Origin: Delphinus delphis
Lineage: Eukaryota > Chordata > Mammalia > Artiodactyla > Delphinidae
Length of the DNA stretch: 64,000 nt
Assembly (NCBI RefSeq): GCF_949987515.2
Contig: NC_082698.1
Coordinates: forward strand, 33,632,070-33,696,069
Direction: 5' to 3'
The position numbers and the translations under genes were made by a program. This document shows, piece by piece, positions 49,385 to 59,982 of this stretch (positions are counted from its first letter, which is position 1; each line of letters starts with the position of its first letter). The notes under the pieces were generated by a model. That model saw only the letters and a list, made by a program, of their open reading frames with translations. It did not search any database and had not been told where the DNA came from.

Positions 49385-49734
49385 TTTTAATTAGTTGATT
49401 TATTTTAATTTTTTTTTGGCTGTGTTGGGTCTTCATTGCTGCGCATGGACTTGCTCTAGTTGTGGCGAGCAGTGCTCTTGGATGCGGTGCTCGGGCTTCT
49501 CATTGTGGTGGCCTCTCTTGTTGCGGAGCACAGGCTCTAGGCACGTAGGCTTCAGTAGTTGTGGCATGCAGGCTCAGTAGTTGTGGTTCGTGAGCTCTAG
49601 AGCGCAGGCTTAGCAGTTGTGGCACACGGGCTTAGTTGCTTTGTGGCATGTGGGATCTTCCCGGACCAGGGATCAAACCCATGTCCCCTGCATTGGCAGG
49701 CAGATTCTTAACCACTGCGCCACCAGGGAAGTCC
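49385..49734 (-). mobile_element. Long CHR-type SINE, minus strand
   Basis: 'TTTTTGGCTGTGTTGGGTCT', terminal CCACCAGGGAAGTCC. Perfect duplication CCATTGTTAACTTTTT at 49368 and 49735-49750. Confidence 0.93.
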
Positions 49735-50676
49735 CCATTGTTAACTTTTTGAGGAACCTCCATACTGTTTTCCATAGCAGCTACACCATTATGCATTCCC
49801 GCCAACATTTTGCAAGAGTTCTAATTTCTCTACATCCTTACCAACACTTGCTATCTTTTGTTTTTTTGATAATAGCCATCTTGAGAGGTGTAAAGTGACA
49901 TCCCATTGTGATTTTGATTTGCATTTCCCTAATGGTTAATAAAGTTTAGCATCTTTTCATATATCTGTTGGCCACTTTTATGTCTCCTTTGGAGAAATGT
50001 CTTTTCAAATCCCTAGCTCACTTTTTAATCAGGTGATTAGTTTTGTTTTGTTTTGTTTTTTGCTATTAAGTTGTATGATTTCCTTACATATTTTGGAGAC
50101 TAACCCCTAATCAGATATACAGTTTGCAAGTATTTTCTTCCATTCCGTAGGTTGTCTTTTCACTGTTTCCTTTGCTATGCAGAAGCTTTTGAGTTAGATG
50201 TAATTCCACTTATTTTTGTTTATGTTGCCTGTGCTTTTTGTGTCACATCAATACTTCTACTTTCATTGAGTTTAACTTGCTACTGTTTCTCTAACTTCTT
50301 GAAATGGATACTTAGGATCATTGATTTCTGCCTTTCTTTCCTAATTTATAAATTTAAGCCTACAAATTTCCCTTAAACTTGACTTTTATCATATCATACA
50401 AGTTTTTCATATATCACATTTTCATTATAATTCAAAATATTTTCTGGTTTCAAATGAGTTTCTTCTTTGACCCATGGGCTATTTAGAATTTTATTTCTTA
50501 ATTTCCAAATATATAGGGATTTTCTACTTATCTATTTATTACCAGTTTCAGGAATAATTCCAATGTGGCCAGATAATATGTTCTGTATTATTTCAATCCT
50601 TTGAAATGTATTGACATTTCCTCTATGGACCAAAACAATCAATTTTGATAAATGTTCTTTAAAAATGTATATTCTG

Positions 50677-50878
50677 GGGCTTCCCTGGTGGTGCAGTGGT
50701 TGAGAGTCCGCCTGCCAATGCAGGGGACACGGGTTCGTGCCCCGGTCCGGGAAGATCCCACATGCTGCGGGGCGGCTGGGCCCGTGAGCCGTGGCCGCTG
50801 AGCCTGCGCATCCAGAGCCTGTGCTCCGCAACGGGAGAGGCCACAACAGTGAGAGGCCCGCGTGCCGCAAAAAAAAAA
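50677..50878 (+). mobile_element. CHR-2-like SINE, plus strand
   Basis: Complete, CpG-rich copy with A-tail. Perfect 16-bp duplication AAAAATGTATATTCTG at 50661-50676 and 50879-50894. Confidence 0.96.
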
Positions 50879-52222
50879 AAAAATGTATATTCTGAAATCA
50901 AGAGATACAGTGTTACATGTGTCAATTAGGTCAGGGTTGCTAATCATTATTTTAAAGGACTAAATCCTTACTATATCTATTGGCTCTAGTAGTTACTGAG
51001 AGGAGTGTTGAAATCTATTATGGTTGTCAAGATGTCTATTTCTCCTTTTAATTCTGACAATTTTTGCCTTTATATATTTTGAGACTATGTTATTAGATAG
51101 AAATAAATTTAGAATTGTTTATTTTCCTGATGAACTGAACCTTTTATCACTATGAAATGTTACTCTTTCTTAAGCTTTTTGTCTTAAAGCCTACTTTAAT
51201 ATTAATGTACATACATCAGCTTTCTCTTGGTTAATCTTTTCACGATACAACTCTTCCATCCTTTTGCTTTCAATCTCTCTATATGTTTATATGTAAGATA
51301 TGTCTTCTGAAAGGAGCATACATTAAAATATACAGATCGTAACTATACAATTTTGACAAGCGGATATACTTTGTCACGGTATAGAACACTTCCATCTCCC
51401 CAGAAAGTTCCCTTGTGTCCCTTCCCAGGCAATCTCCCCACCCAGAGGCAGCTACTGTGTTGATTTTTTTTTTTAACCTTAAATTAGTTTTGCCTGCTTT
51501 AGAATTGCATGCAAATAGATATAAGTGTGTGCTTTTCTGTGTCCAGCTTCTGTAGCTCAGCATAATGTCTGGGAGAAATTCATTCCTTCTTATTGCTAAG
51601 TAATATCCTATTGCATGAGTATAGCACAATTTGTGTATCCATTCTCCTTTTGATGTCCCTTTGGCTTGTTTCCAGTTTTTGGCTAGTTGTGAACGAAGCT
51701 GCTGAGCATCGAGCATCGTGAGGATGCGCTTTCATTTCTCACTGGTAAATACCTAGGGGAGTAACTGCTGACTCAAAAGGTAGGTACATTAATTTTATAA
51801 CTGCCTTTTTGTTACTGAGCTGTAGGAGTTAATTCAAAGATAATATTTTCAAGTTGCTTTAAAAAGAGAACAATTTATAACCTTAGCATAAAAGGGCTCC
51901 CACTTGCCTCTGTGGCCGCCTCTGTTTAGCTAATTTTATACCAAATTTGCTGAAAAAAGTTAATGTGATACTACATACATGGGGAAGATTGCTGAGAGAT
52001 CAGTTGGTGAATCAAGTTAGATCAACTTTACTTAATTAAATAAGGAATAACTGCAAACAAAAGAAGAAATGCTGATGAAATCCATTCTAAACAAGAATTA
52101 GGAAAGCTAAGAAAAGGCTAAAACTAAACAAAAACAAGTATTTTATGTAAGAAAAGTAAACTTTGGGTATATTCTATAACCTAGATTATTAACTAACATT
52201 AAATTAAAAGTCTCCTTTTTAA

Positions 52223-52308
52223 GAATGTATGTGTAAAACTGAGTCACTCTGCTGTACAGCAGAGATTGGCACAACACTGTAAATCAATTATACTTCAATA
52301 AATAAATA
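52223..52308 (+). mobile_element. 5'-truncated L1 3' end next to exon 6
   Basis: Only the last ~85 nt of an artiodactyl/cetacean L1 3' UTR ('CTGAGTCACTCTGCTGTACA', 'AACACTGTAAATCAATTATA', then AATAAATAAATAA). Flanked by AAAGTCTCCTTTTTA (52207-52221) and AAATTCTACTTTTTA (52309-52323), two mismatches, read as the target duplication. The second copy ends 7 nt before exon 6 (52331). Confidence 0.75.
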
Positions 52309-52330
52309 AAATTCTACTTTTTAGTCTCAC

Positions 52331-52535
52331 CTGTTTCATTGCTGTTTCACCTATTTTGTCAGAATGTTTGCGAATGCTTTCCAAAAAGTCTTTGAGATCA
52401 GACATGGAGATTTCTTTAATATCTTCACGGAGTTTAGGAAGATTTTCTATCATTAGCTGACAAAACCGGTATTGACTAACCCGGGGAAAATACACATTCT
52501 CTAATTGTTCCATAGTTTTTAGAGCAGAATAATAC
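52331..52535 (-). CDS. EXOC6: EXOC6 coding exon 6
   Basis: 205 nt, the longest exon here. G completes Arg153, then 68 codons (about residues 154-221) starting YYSALKTMEQLENVYFPRVS and ending GETAMKQ. Acceptor CTTCTCACAG|G, donor CAG|GTGAGA. The helical region includes the conserved SQYRFCQLMIENLPKLRED. Residue 171 is Arg (CGG), where I remember Trp in human. A 5'-truncated L1 tail ends within 7 nt of the donor GT, and an isolated GC-rich L1 5' UTR lies about 0.7 kb upstream in transcript direction (53236-54147). Confidence 0.96.
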
Positions 52536-53047
52536 CTGTGAGAAGTTAAAAAGAACACTCTATAAAAAGTTCTTATTACATTTATTTTACAATTAAGTCC
52601 AAATAATCAGTCCAACACTCCCAACAAAAAGGATATTGTTACAGTAAAAATAAAATAAATAAAATTAACATTTATTTCTATTTACTAAGCACAAACAAAA
52701 ACCACATGAAAAAGTTGCAGGATGAAAATTCACTAACAAACAACTTCTTTACTTCATTTCATCGAAATCTATAACATGACAAGCATTATCGCAGTCATCA
52801 CAATACCTTAAATGTATATATGTATAATAGTTCCAAAATTTTTAATCAGAATATTTAGTTATTTGATATATGATTTCATGATATCTCTCCCATCCACATC
52901 CCCTACCTTCAAAAAAGTACACGGCACCGGTTTAAATCAAATCAAAGTAAAATATATTTTAAGAAAAATATTTTGGAAAATGTTACACTCTTTAAGGCAA
53001 TTAGAAATAATATTGTGTCACAAAAACCATTTAAAAAGCCATTAATA

Positions 53048-53227
53048 GGGCTTCCCTGGTGGCGCAGTGGTTGAGAGTCCACCTGCCGATGCAGGGTACA
53101 CGGGTTCGCCCCCCGGTCCGGGAGGATCCCACATGCCGCGGAGCGGCTGGGCCCGTGAGCCACGGCCGTTGAGTCTGCGCGTCTGGAGCCTGTGCTCCGC
53201 AGCGGGAGAGGTCACACACACAAAAAA
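53048..53227 (+). mobile_element. CHR-2-like SINE, plus strand, lacking part of its 3' end
   Basis: Head and middle as usual, but after 'GCGGGAGAGG' it goes to TCACACACACAAAAAAA instead of 'CCACAACAGTGAGAGGCCCG'. Directly abuts the L1 5' UTR. Duplication uncertain (AAAAAGCCATT before, AAAAAGCATT after). Confidence 0.88.
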
Positions 53228-53235
53228 AGCATTGG

Positions 53236-53340
53236 TGAAGATGGCAGTGTGGGAAGACGCGGAGTTAGCATCTCCCCACAACTAGGGCGCCTGCCAGCCA
53301 CTGGTGCGGGGCTGTGACGCCCAAGGACATGGGAGTGAAC
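53236..53340 (+). promoter_or_regulatory. Candidate L1 promoter start (YY1-like site)
   Basis: AAGATGGCAG near the start of the element matches the YY1 site that positions L1 transcription in other mammals. Activity in this copy is unknown. If active it would transcribe antisense to EXOC6. Confidence 0.35.
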
Positions 53341-54147
53341 CAGTTGGAGGTAGGGGGACGCAGCGGGGAGGAGAAGTGGAGGCCAGACAGGATCGGTGCC
53401 CCTGAGGACAGGGAGATCAGGAGAGGCAGGTGGGAGGGACTCTCCGGAAGGAGTGGGAGAGGGGCAGAGGGCGATCGCCTGGCCCACTGGGCCCGGGGAG
53501 CCTGCTGAGCTCCCAAGCCTGTCCCCCACCTCCAAAACCCCATCCAGGCCACGCCGGTCCTGGGGGCATAGGAGGGAGGCTGGGGAGATCAGGAGAGGCA
53601 GCTGGGAGGGGCCCTCCAGGACGGAGGAGCAGGAGAGGAGAGGAGGGTGTTTGCGCCGACCACTGGAGCCCAGGAAGCCTGCTAGGCTCCCAGGTGAGGT
53701 CCCCCGCCCTCTGAGACCAGGGGTGGGGGGCACGCCTGGTAACCTTCTGTTCCTTGAGCCTAAGCCCCACCCCCCACAGCCCCCAGGGCCTTTTCCAGAC
53801 CTGTGGGTCCAGAGCATTGGCCCCACCCACCGCCCATCGCCCTTGCTTAGGCCCCGCCCTCCACATCCCAGGCCTCACTCCGCCCCCCCCTTTTTTTCCT
53901 TTTCCCTCCTCTTTTTTACTATTGTGGTACTGATGTACCTTCCGGTTGTTGATTCATCTATATTTTTATTTTTACATTCTTTCTAACATATCTGTTAGTT
54001 TCCTAGTCTTATTTTATTTTTTACTTTGTTATTGTTCTTTTTTTTTTGCCACCCCACGGGGCTTGCAGGATCTTGGTTCGCGAGCCCGGGGTTGGGAAGA
54101 AGCTCCTGCAGTGGGAGCTCCGAGTCCCAACCACTGGACTAACAGAG
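53236..54147 (+). mobile_element. L1 5' UTR without the L1 body
   Basis: Starts with GAAGATGGCAG, a YY1-type site normally at the very 5' end of full-length L1, followed by a GC-rich, CpG-bearing stretch (to about 53890) and a T-rich stretch. It ends in a segment ('GGGGCTTGCAGGATCTTGGT' ... 'AACCACTGGACTAACAGAGA') that I associate with the end of cetartiodactyl L1 5' UTRs. ORF1/ORF2 do not follow. Overlapping long frames on both strands are GC artefacts. Family from memory. Confidence 0.7.
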
Positions 54148-54223
54148 ACCTTGGTACATCCAACCTGACTTAAAACACTGATATCTGTGTGACAAAAAAT
54201 AATTTTTTTAAAGAAGAAAAAGA

Positions 54224-54570
54224 GGGACTTCCCTGGTGGTGCAGTGGTTAAGAGTCCGCCTGCCAATGCAGGGGACACGGGTTCGATCCCTGATCCAGGA
54301 AGATCCCACATGCCAGGGAGTAACTGAGCCCATGTGCCACGACTACTGAGCCTGCGCTGTAGAGCCCACGAGCCACAACTACTGAGCCCACATGCCACAA
54401 CTGCTGAAGCCCGTGTGCCTAGAGCCCGTGCTCCACAAGAGAAGCCACCACAATGAGAAGCCCGCGCACTGCAACAAAGAGTAGCCCCCGCTCGCTGCAA
54501 CTAGAGAAAGTCCGCACACAGCAACGAAGACCCAATGCAGCCAAAAATAAATAAATTTATAAAACTAAAA
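54224..54570 (+). mobile_element. Long CHR-type SINE, plus strand
   Basis: Head 'GGGACTTCCCTGGTGGTGCA', B box 'GGTTCGATCCC', tail AAATAAATAAATTTATAAAA. Target duplication not clear. Confidence 0.88.
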
Positions 54571-54804
54571 AAAAGTTTTAAAAATAAACTCACTTAAAAA
54601 CAAAAGTAGGTTCACGTAGTACCCAGCACAATGGAAGTAAACAGACCCACCCACATCAAAGCTCACACCAGGAAATTACAGACCACAGATGACAAAGAGA
54701 AGATGCTAAAAGAGAGAAAATGTGAGTCACAAACTATGGATGAGAAACCAGAATGACTTCAAACTTGTCAATGGCAAACGTGGAAGCTGGAGGGCATGAA
54801 AGAT

Positions 54805-54807
<3 letters not shown>

Positions 54808-54851
<44 letters not shown>
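54808..54851. repeat. (TG)n microsatellite, about 22 units
   Basis: Uninterrupted GT repeat in intron 5, likely polymorphic. Confidence 0.98.
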
Positions 54852-54854
<3 letters not shown>

Positions 54855-56786
54855 ATAATAAGGCTACCTAGCATGCAGATGCAGATCTTAGTTTCTAAAT
54901 ACCATTACTCACTAAAAGGAGCTGTACTTTGGAGGACGGCTCCAGATCTAGGGCAAGAAAAGCACAACATGAGTCTGGAACATCTTACTCATTGTATGAT
55001 AAGCAAGAAAGCACTCAAAGACAAATGAGGACACAGGAACTGGCTTAAGGGGTTCCCCTAGCCAAACTGGGGACAATTTGTGCATCAAAAAGAATAAAGA
55101 GAATTACAGATTATAACTCATTTATTTTTTAAAAATCTGTGAGTCCATAGTGATAATCAGAAAAACAGCTAAAAAGAGGAAAAGTTCTTTACATAAAAAA
55201 GTCAGCTAATAAATGTTAAAGGAATGATAGAAGTATAAAAATCACCATTTTGTAACCCCAATGTGATACATGACTAAAATAAAAATCCTAAAACCACTGG
55301 GTGAAAGACTGTCAAGAAACAGGACTCAAAATATCACCCCCCACAGATTACATATTAATTGCAAAGAGAAAAATATACCTTTTCTTAAGAGATCTGATAG
55401 CCATCCCCTTAAACAAATGATCAAATTTAGGATAACCTAGATATAATCTGATAGCATATACCTTCTGATGTCATACACAATACCACTTATGTTGTACTCA
55501 TGCCAAAAACATGTAATCTGCATCTAATCATGAGAGAATGATCAAACAAATCCAAGATGCCCTGGTGTACAAGACAACTAACCTTTTCTTTGTTTTTCAT
55601 GAAAAACAAAGAAAAGTGGGAAGACTATTCCAGATTACAGGGACAAAAAATACATACTAACCAATATTTCAGGAAGGAAAAGAAGATATAAGACATTTTG
55701 GGGACAACTGGGTAAATTTAGATATAAATATTAGATTATGAAATATCTGAAGAAATATATAATGCTCCAAGCTTAAAAATAGAGAAGTAATAGTAAAAGT
55801 TAGTTATTTAATGACATAAATGTAAATACCAAAATAATTTCTTAAAAGAGGTAAAGGTTTTTGCCCCTAGGAAGGAGGAATGGTGAATGGCAAAAAGGGA
55901 AGGTGATGTCTGTTTTTTTTTTTTTTTGCAACAAACACACAGAACTATTAACTATTATTGTACTTAAAATATGAGGATGTACAACTTTGATAGATAAAAT
56001 ACAATAAATTAATAATATACACATAAAATAAAAGATGCCTTCAGAATAGATTATGGCTCATGTATTAGTTAGGAACAAAATCATTCTACTAATTAGTACC
56101 AATTGGTAAAGACCAATAAAATTCAATGTAAAGCACTATGAAGCAGGACATATACAAATCTGAGTATAGATTTGCATATACTGCAATGTGATAATTAAGC
56201 AGTTATTAATAAACAAGAAGAAATGATTATTTCCCTATTTCAAACACATCTCGTTCTGATTTTTCTATGTAATTTAAAAGGGTTCATCTTTAAAACATTT
56301 TAAACATAATTACATCTAATGCTCCTACAGCAATTCATAAACTACTTTAAATCACTTTATCTTTCATCTGTCATGTATTCATATGTATTATAAAAGAGAA
56401 CATGAACTACACTAGCCCAGATTGTCAAAATGTAACTACCCACGCTTTGCTTTCACAAAGTATACACTTAGCCTTTGATTGTGTGCAACGTTAACGTGTT
56501 GTTAAGTTAATCAATATTTTTTCATTCCTGTTCAGTTGTCTATTTGTTCTTCATCAATATTATCAATCTCTGATATCAATTACAAAGGACAAGGATCCAC
56601 AAGTAAATGGCTAAGAACTGCTTTACTGAATGATCCTGATGGGCAAATTGCATTAACAAAGAATAGTTAAACACAGAAAAGCAAAACTTCAGATGATTCA
56701 CTATAATTTACAGTAATTTTACCTATGCTCTCAGTAATAGGAAAAAAAACTCTTATTAAAAATAATTAGGAAAGAAAACAACTCAC
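54852..56786. other. Intron 5 stretch, unassigned
   Basis: AT-rich. Around 54880-55450 there is text that may be an old L1 3' UTR ('GGGGACAATTTGTGCATCAA', 'CTGTGAGTCCATAGTGATAA') but I cannot assign it. It contains the 34-bp palindrome (55583-55616) and a T-run at 55912-55927. No exon or RNA gene seen. Confidence 0.4.
55583..55616. repeat. Perfect 34-bp palindrome, no spacer
   Basis: Left arm CTTTTCTTTGTTTTT, centre CATG, right arm AAAAACAAAGAAAAG. The sequence is identical to its reverse complement over all 34 bases; the next bases outward (C and T) do not pair. Confidence 0.98.
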
Positions 56787-56832
56787 CTTTTTGCACTCAT
56801 CTGTTCTTTCAGCTTACTGTACATTTCCAGCA
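56787..56832 (-). CDS. EXOC6: EXOC6 coding exon 5
   Basis: 46 nt. TG completes Val138, then 14 codons (LEMYSKLKEQMSAK) and AG of the next Arg codon. Acceptor TTAATGCAG|TG, donor AAAAG|GTGAGT, a strong donor. Small exon found by phase and protein match; phases 1 and 2 fit exons 4 and 6 exactly. Confidence 0.94.
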
Positions 56833-58175
56833 CTGCATTAAAAAATATAACTTATTTTAGCTTTCAAAATAAAAAAAATTTTTGAGAGATGAAAATAAAG
56901 CAGAGAAGAACATATAAATTCAGTAATTTTCTCCATACCTTGATTTAGGCTTATATTTTCAAATAAAATTTTATACTTCAATTAAATTAAAACATTTTAA
57001 TTTCTACATATATTGAACATTATATTATATAAATTAATACATTATATTGAACTGGGAACACTTGTACATGCTGACAACTATAACTGAGACATCAACCTAG
57101 TAACAATTATCCTAATCAGAAACTTACTACTATCTCTTCCTGCAGTGGAAGTGGAAGTTTGTATTTTAGTTATTTGAGAGAGAAAGTTGAGCAACAGTGA
57201 GATTAATTGATTTTGATTCAATATACCAAATAAAATAATGCAACTGTGTTACAGCTCATTAAACAAAATTTTACACCGAACGCACAGAGAAAGAAAAAAC
57301 TCAAAAGTTTACAGCGGAGAGTAAATTATAATAAAGGCATAAATAAACATAACAAAGTATCTATATTTGTTTTATCGTTTCCATCAAAGGCTCAGAAATA
57401 CAATTATTCAATAAAATTGTTATAAGCTTCAGCAAGAAGACACACTGCCACCAAAAAGGTTTTAATGCAACAATGTAGATTACCATTCATCCTTAGTAAA
57501 ATTTCAAAGTATAAAGTAGGTAAATTACTGTTAGATCATCAAGTCAGCTCACATTTTCCTAGACAAGAGAGATAGACACATTTTTTTTTTCAGATTTTTT
57601 ACAGTCTTATGGCTACTCCCTAGGGGTCTTCAGGTTCACAAAAGATATTGTTTAACTGCCTGAAAAACCATAAAAACTGCAATGGTGGCTATAATGAACC
57701 AGTCCTAACTCTGCAGACCCTATATATATCTCTATCAAAGTCCCTTTATTGCTATGCAATATATCTCACATTTTCCAATCAAAGCATTACAGTGAACACA
57801 TAACCTAGGAAAGAGCCTAAAAAACTGCTGCTACAAGTATAAACTTTCTTTGAAGTCTCCTGTTTTAACCCAACAATTCGTGTAAATTTCACAACTACCT
57901 TATATTATTTCCATATTGTTTTCATATAAAAATAATGCTTTCCTCAAAAATAATTAATTAACTAATACACCAGGAAAATGCATTGTTTACCCTGTGACTT
58001 CTTATATCCTCCCATACTCCTCTTAACCTAAGGAGGAGTTAGGCAGTTGTACAGTAATGGCTTTCTTGACTTTATTCACATTAGATGGTGGGACCCTTCA
58101 GAGCTGGGACTATATCATTTTCAACTTCATATTTCCAATATCTACCATAATGCCTGACACAAAAAAGTAGGTATG
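56833..58175. other. Intron 4 stretch, unique
   Basis: AT-rich DNA with no recognised gene or repeat family, apart from short T-runs near 57583. Confidence 0.4.
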
Positions 58176-58380
58176 GGGCTTCCCTGGTGGCGCAGTGGTT
58201 GAGAGTCCGCCTGCCGATGCAGGGGACACGGGTTCGTGCTCCGGTCTGGGAAGATCCCACATGCCGCGGAGGGGCTGGGCCCGTGAGCCATGGCCGCTGA
58301 GCCTGCGCGTCCGGAGCCTGTGCTCCGCAACGGGAGAGGCCACAACAGTGAGAGGCCCGCGTACAGCAAACAAACAAACA
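58176..58380 (+). mobile_element. CHR-2-like SINE, plus strand
   Basis: Complete copy, tail (AAAC)n. Perfect 15-bp duplication AAAAAAGTAGGTATG at 58161-58175 and 58381-58395. Confidence 0.96.
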
Positions 58381-58395
58381 AAAAAAGTAGGTATG

Positions 58396-59754
58396 AGTGT
58401 ATAATTAGATAGAAGGATAGATGGAGGAAAGGAGGTAGTAGTTCTGGATGTGGCTGTTAATAACACAATGTCGACATGAACTCAGATTTCCTGTCCAGCC
58501 TTGACAGCAAAGACAGTAGCAGTAAAAAAAAATCTAGCTTCTACTTCCCTTTATTTCTCTATTTCAAATAGCCCACTAGGGTTGAATAAGCTGAATTTAC
58601 TCTTTCTTATTCCATCAGTACCCAATTTTTTAGGCTTATTACCATTCAGGGACAAAGCATTCAAACCTAGAGTGTGTTCATGACTATTTCAGTGTATCTG
58701 ATGGTGACAAAGAAGTATTATTAAGCATTACTATAAGGAAATAGGTTTCTCAACCCTAAAACCTAACATAATAAGCAGACATTTTATTTACTAAAAGTTA
58801 ATGTGCACATATCCCTGGTCCATTAGAAATTAAGATGAGCAGAATTTCAGTGATTCTAAAACAAAAAAGAAAAGCTTTATTCTCACAAGTCAGAAAACAA
58901 TTTTTTTAGCTAATAAAATATTCTAACAGTTTATATAATTTGTAGTCTAAGCTAAATTTACATTATATAAATATTATACAAAGCACCTTATTCTATTGCC
59001 CTGGATATGGAGGTTCAGGTTCCTTCCAAAAAAAAAAAAAAAAGTTAAAAATGGGACACTGAGATTTAGCTTACTATATTAAAAAAGGATGTCATATACC
59101 TGTTTCCTTTTGTTTGAACAGGGTATATCCAGGTAAAGAAAGTACTGGTTAGTTTCTTCAGAATTTATTTGATGTCCCAGGAATATGTGAGCCCTAACAG
59201 AGACACCAGAAACTCAGAAACCTAAAAAGTCAGTCTTCCCAAAATATAAGAGGAAAGGCAAGACCGAAAAAGGGAAAAGATCTAGCACTTTTGGATGTTT
59301 TCTTATTAGCAAAATGAAATTGTGACCAAAGGCAAACCTGCTTAAGTGACAAAAAGAAAACAATGGAACACTAAAGGTAAAAAAATTAGGCAAATTAGGA
59401 AAATGAAAGAAAATGTAATCAAAAGACACTCTCTCCATGGGAAAGTATTCTGAGGGGAAAAAAGGCAGGGGGTGGTTTGGGGAGGGACAAAGGGCAAACT
59501 AGGCAGAAAGGAAATGGAAAGGTAGGGGTTGTTCTAGGAGACTGATGTGACAGATCATCAAATAGGGGCCTTATAATAAGGAAAACCATGAAAATTCAGG
59601 GAATAAAGTAGATAAGAAAGAATACCATGGGCTCTGGGGGGCGGGGACAATCACCAAGTAATCTGTAATACCTATAATGAATAATGACTATACACTACCA
59701 TTAAATTACAATTTCACCAAGCTGAACGTTACATTATAGACAAGTTTAACTTAC
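58396..59754. other. Intron 4 near exon 4, unique, with a G-rich patch
   Basis: No repeat family recognised. A-run at 59028-59043. Purine/G-rich from about 59200 to 59650, including a four-run G motif at 59468-59494. Confidence 0.4.
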
Positions 59755-59845
59755 CTGGAAGGCATAACTGCAATTTTTCTATTACAGTTGTAATATTCCT
59801 CTGCTGAATTCTACATCGAATAATATCTTCTGTTTGGACTATCAC
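59755..59845 (-). CDS. EXOC6: EXOC6 coding exon 4
   Basis: 91 nt: 30 codons (about residues 108-137, starting VIVQTEDIIRCRIQQRNITT and ending LQLCLP) plus the first base of the next Val codon. Acceptor TTTTTAAG|GTG, donor CCAG|GTAAGT. It carries the conserved IIRCRIQQRNITT segment of Sec15 N-terminal helices. Ends in phase 1, matched by exon 5. Confidence 0.96.
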
Positions 59846-59934
59846 CTTAAAAAGAAGAAATGTCCATATTTTAAAATGAACAGTTAAATTGCATCCACAT
59901 ATTGAATACTCAAAAAAATGTATCATTTTCTCAC

Positions 59935-59982
59935 CTCCTTTCCAGCATCTTGAAATCTTCGGTTGGTATCAGTAACTTGCAC
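59935..59982 (-). CDS. EXOC6: EXOC6 coding exon 3
   Basis: 48 nt, phase 0 at both ends, 16 codons (about residues 92-107, VQVTDTNRRFQDAGKE). Acceptor TTTTTAAG|GTG, donor GAG|GTGAGA. It continues the N-terminal helical region. Too short to find as an ORF; placed by protein match and splice sites. Only 89 nt separate it from exon 4, so this intron is near the lower size limit for mammals. As a symmetric exon it could be skipped in frame. Confidence 0.95.

Larger units (their letters stand above)
48240..51780 (-). mobile_element. Old L1 sequence, minus strand
   Basis: L1 3' UTR at the low end ('TTTTAAGTGTACATACATAT', 'CCCTGGTAACCACCAACCCA'), then reverse-complement ORF2 text ('GATTTTGATTTGCATTTCCC', 'TTGTCTTTTCACTGTTTCC'). 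A second 3'-end-like fragment starts near 51260 ('TCAGCATAATGTCTGGGAGA'). Interrupted by two SINEs, an LTR-bearing SINE block and other changes. No intact frame. Confidence 0.7.

Noticed and set aside
50677..50760. tRNA gene
   Set aside because: The A/B-box-like head belongs to tRNA-derived SINEs. No copy folds into a complete cloverleaf with an acceptor stem that I can see.
51279..51716. 145-codon minus-strand open frame
   Set aside because: Contains L1 ORF2 C-terminal-like text (SKGEWIHKLCYTHAIGYY) in an old L1 and no splice or promoter context of a gene.
53212..53986. Overlapping open frames of 150-204 codons on both strands in GC-rich DNA
   Set aside because: They lie in the L1 5' UTR, where few stop codons are expected from GC richness. 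The products are low-complexity Pro/Gly/Arg sequence with no recognisable domain, and frames on both strands overlap.
58081..58466. Open frames of 70-118 codons with ASHCCGLSRCGAQAPDAQ or GLSLLWPLPLRSTGSG text
   Set aside because: The same peptides recur at every CHR SINE (16 kb, 24 kb, 33 kb, 36 kb, 38 kb, 50 kb, 53 kb, 58 kb). They are SINE translations, not genes.
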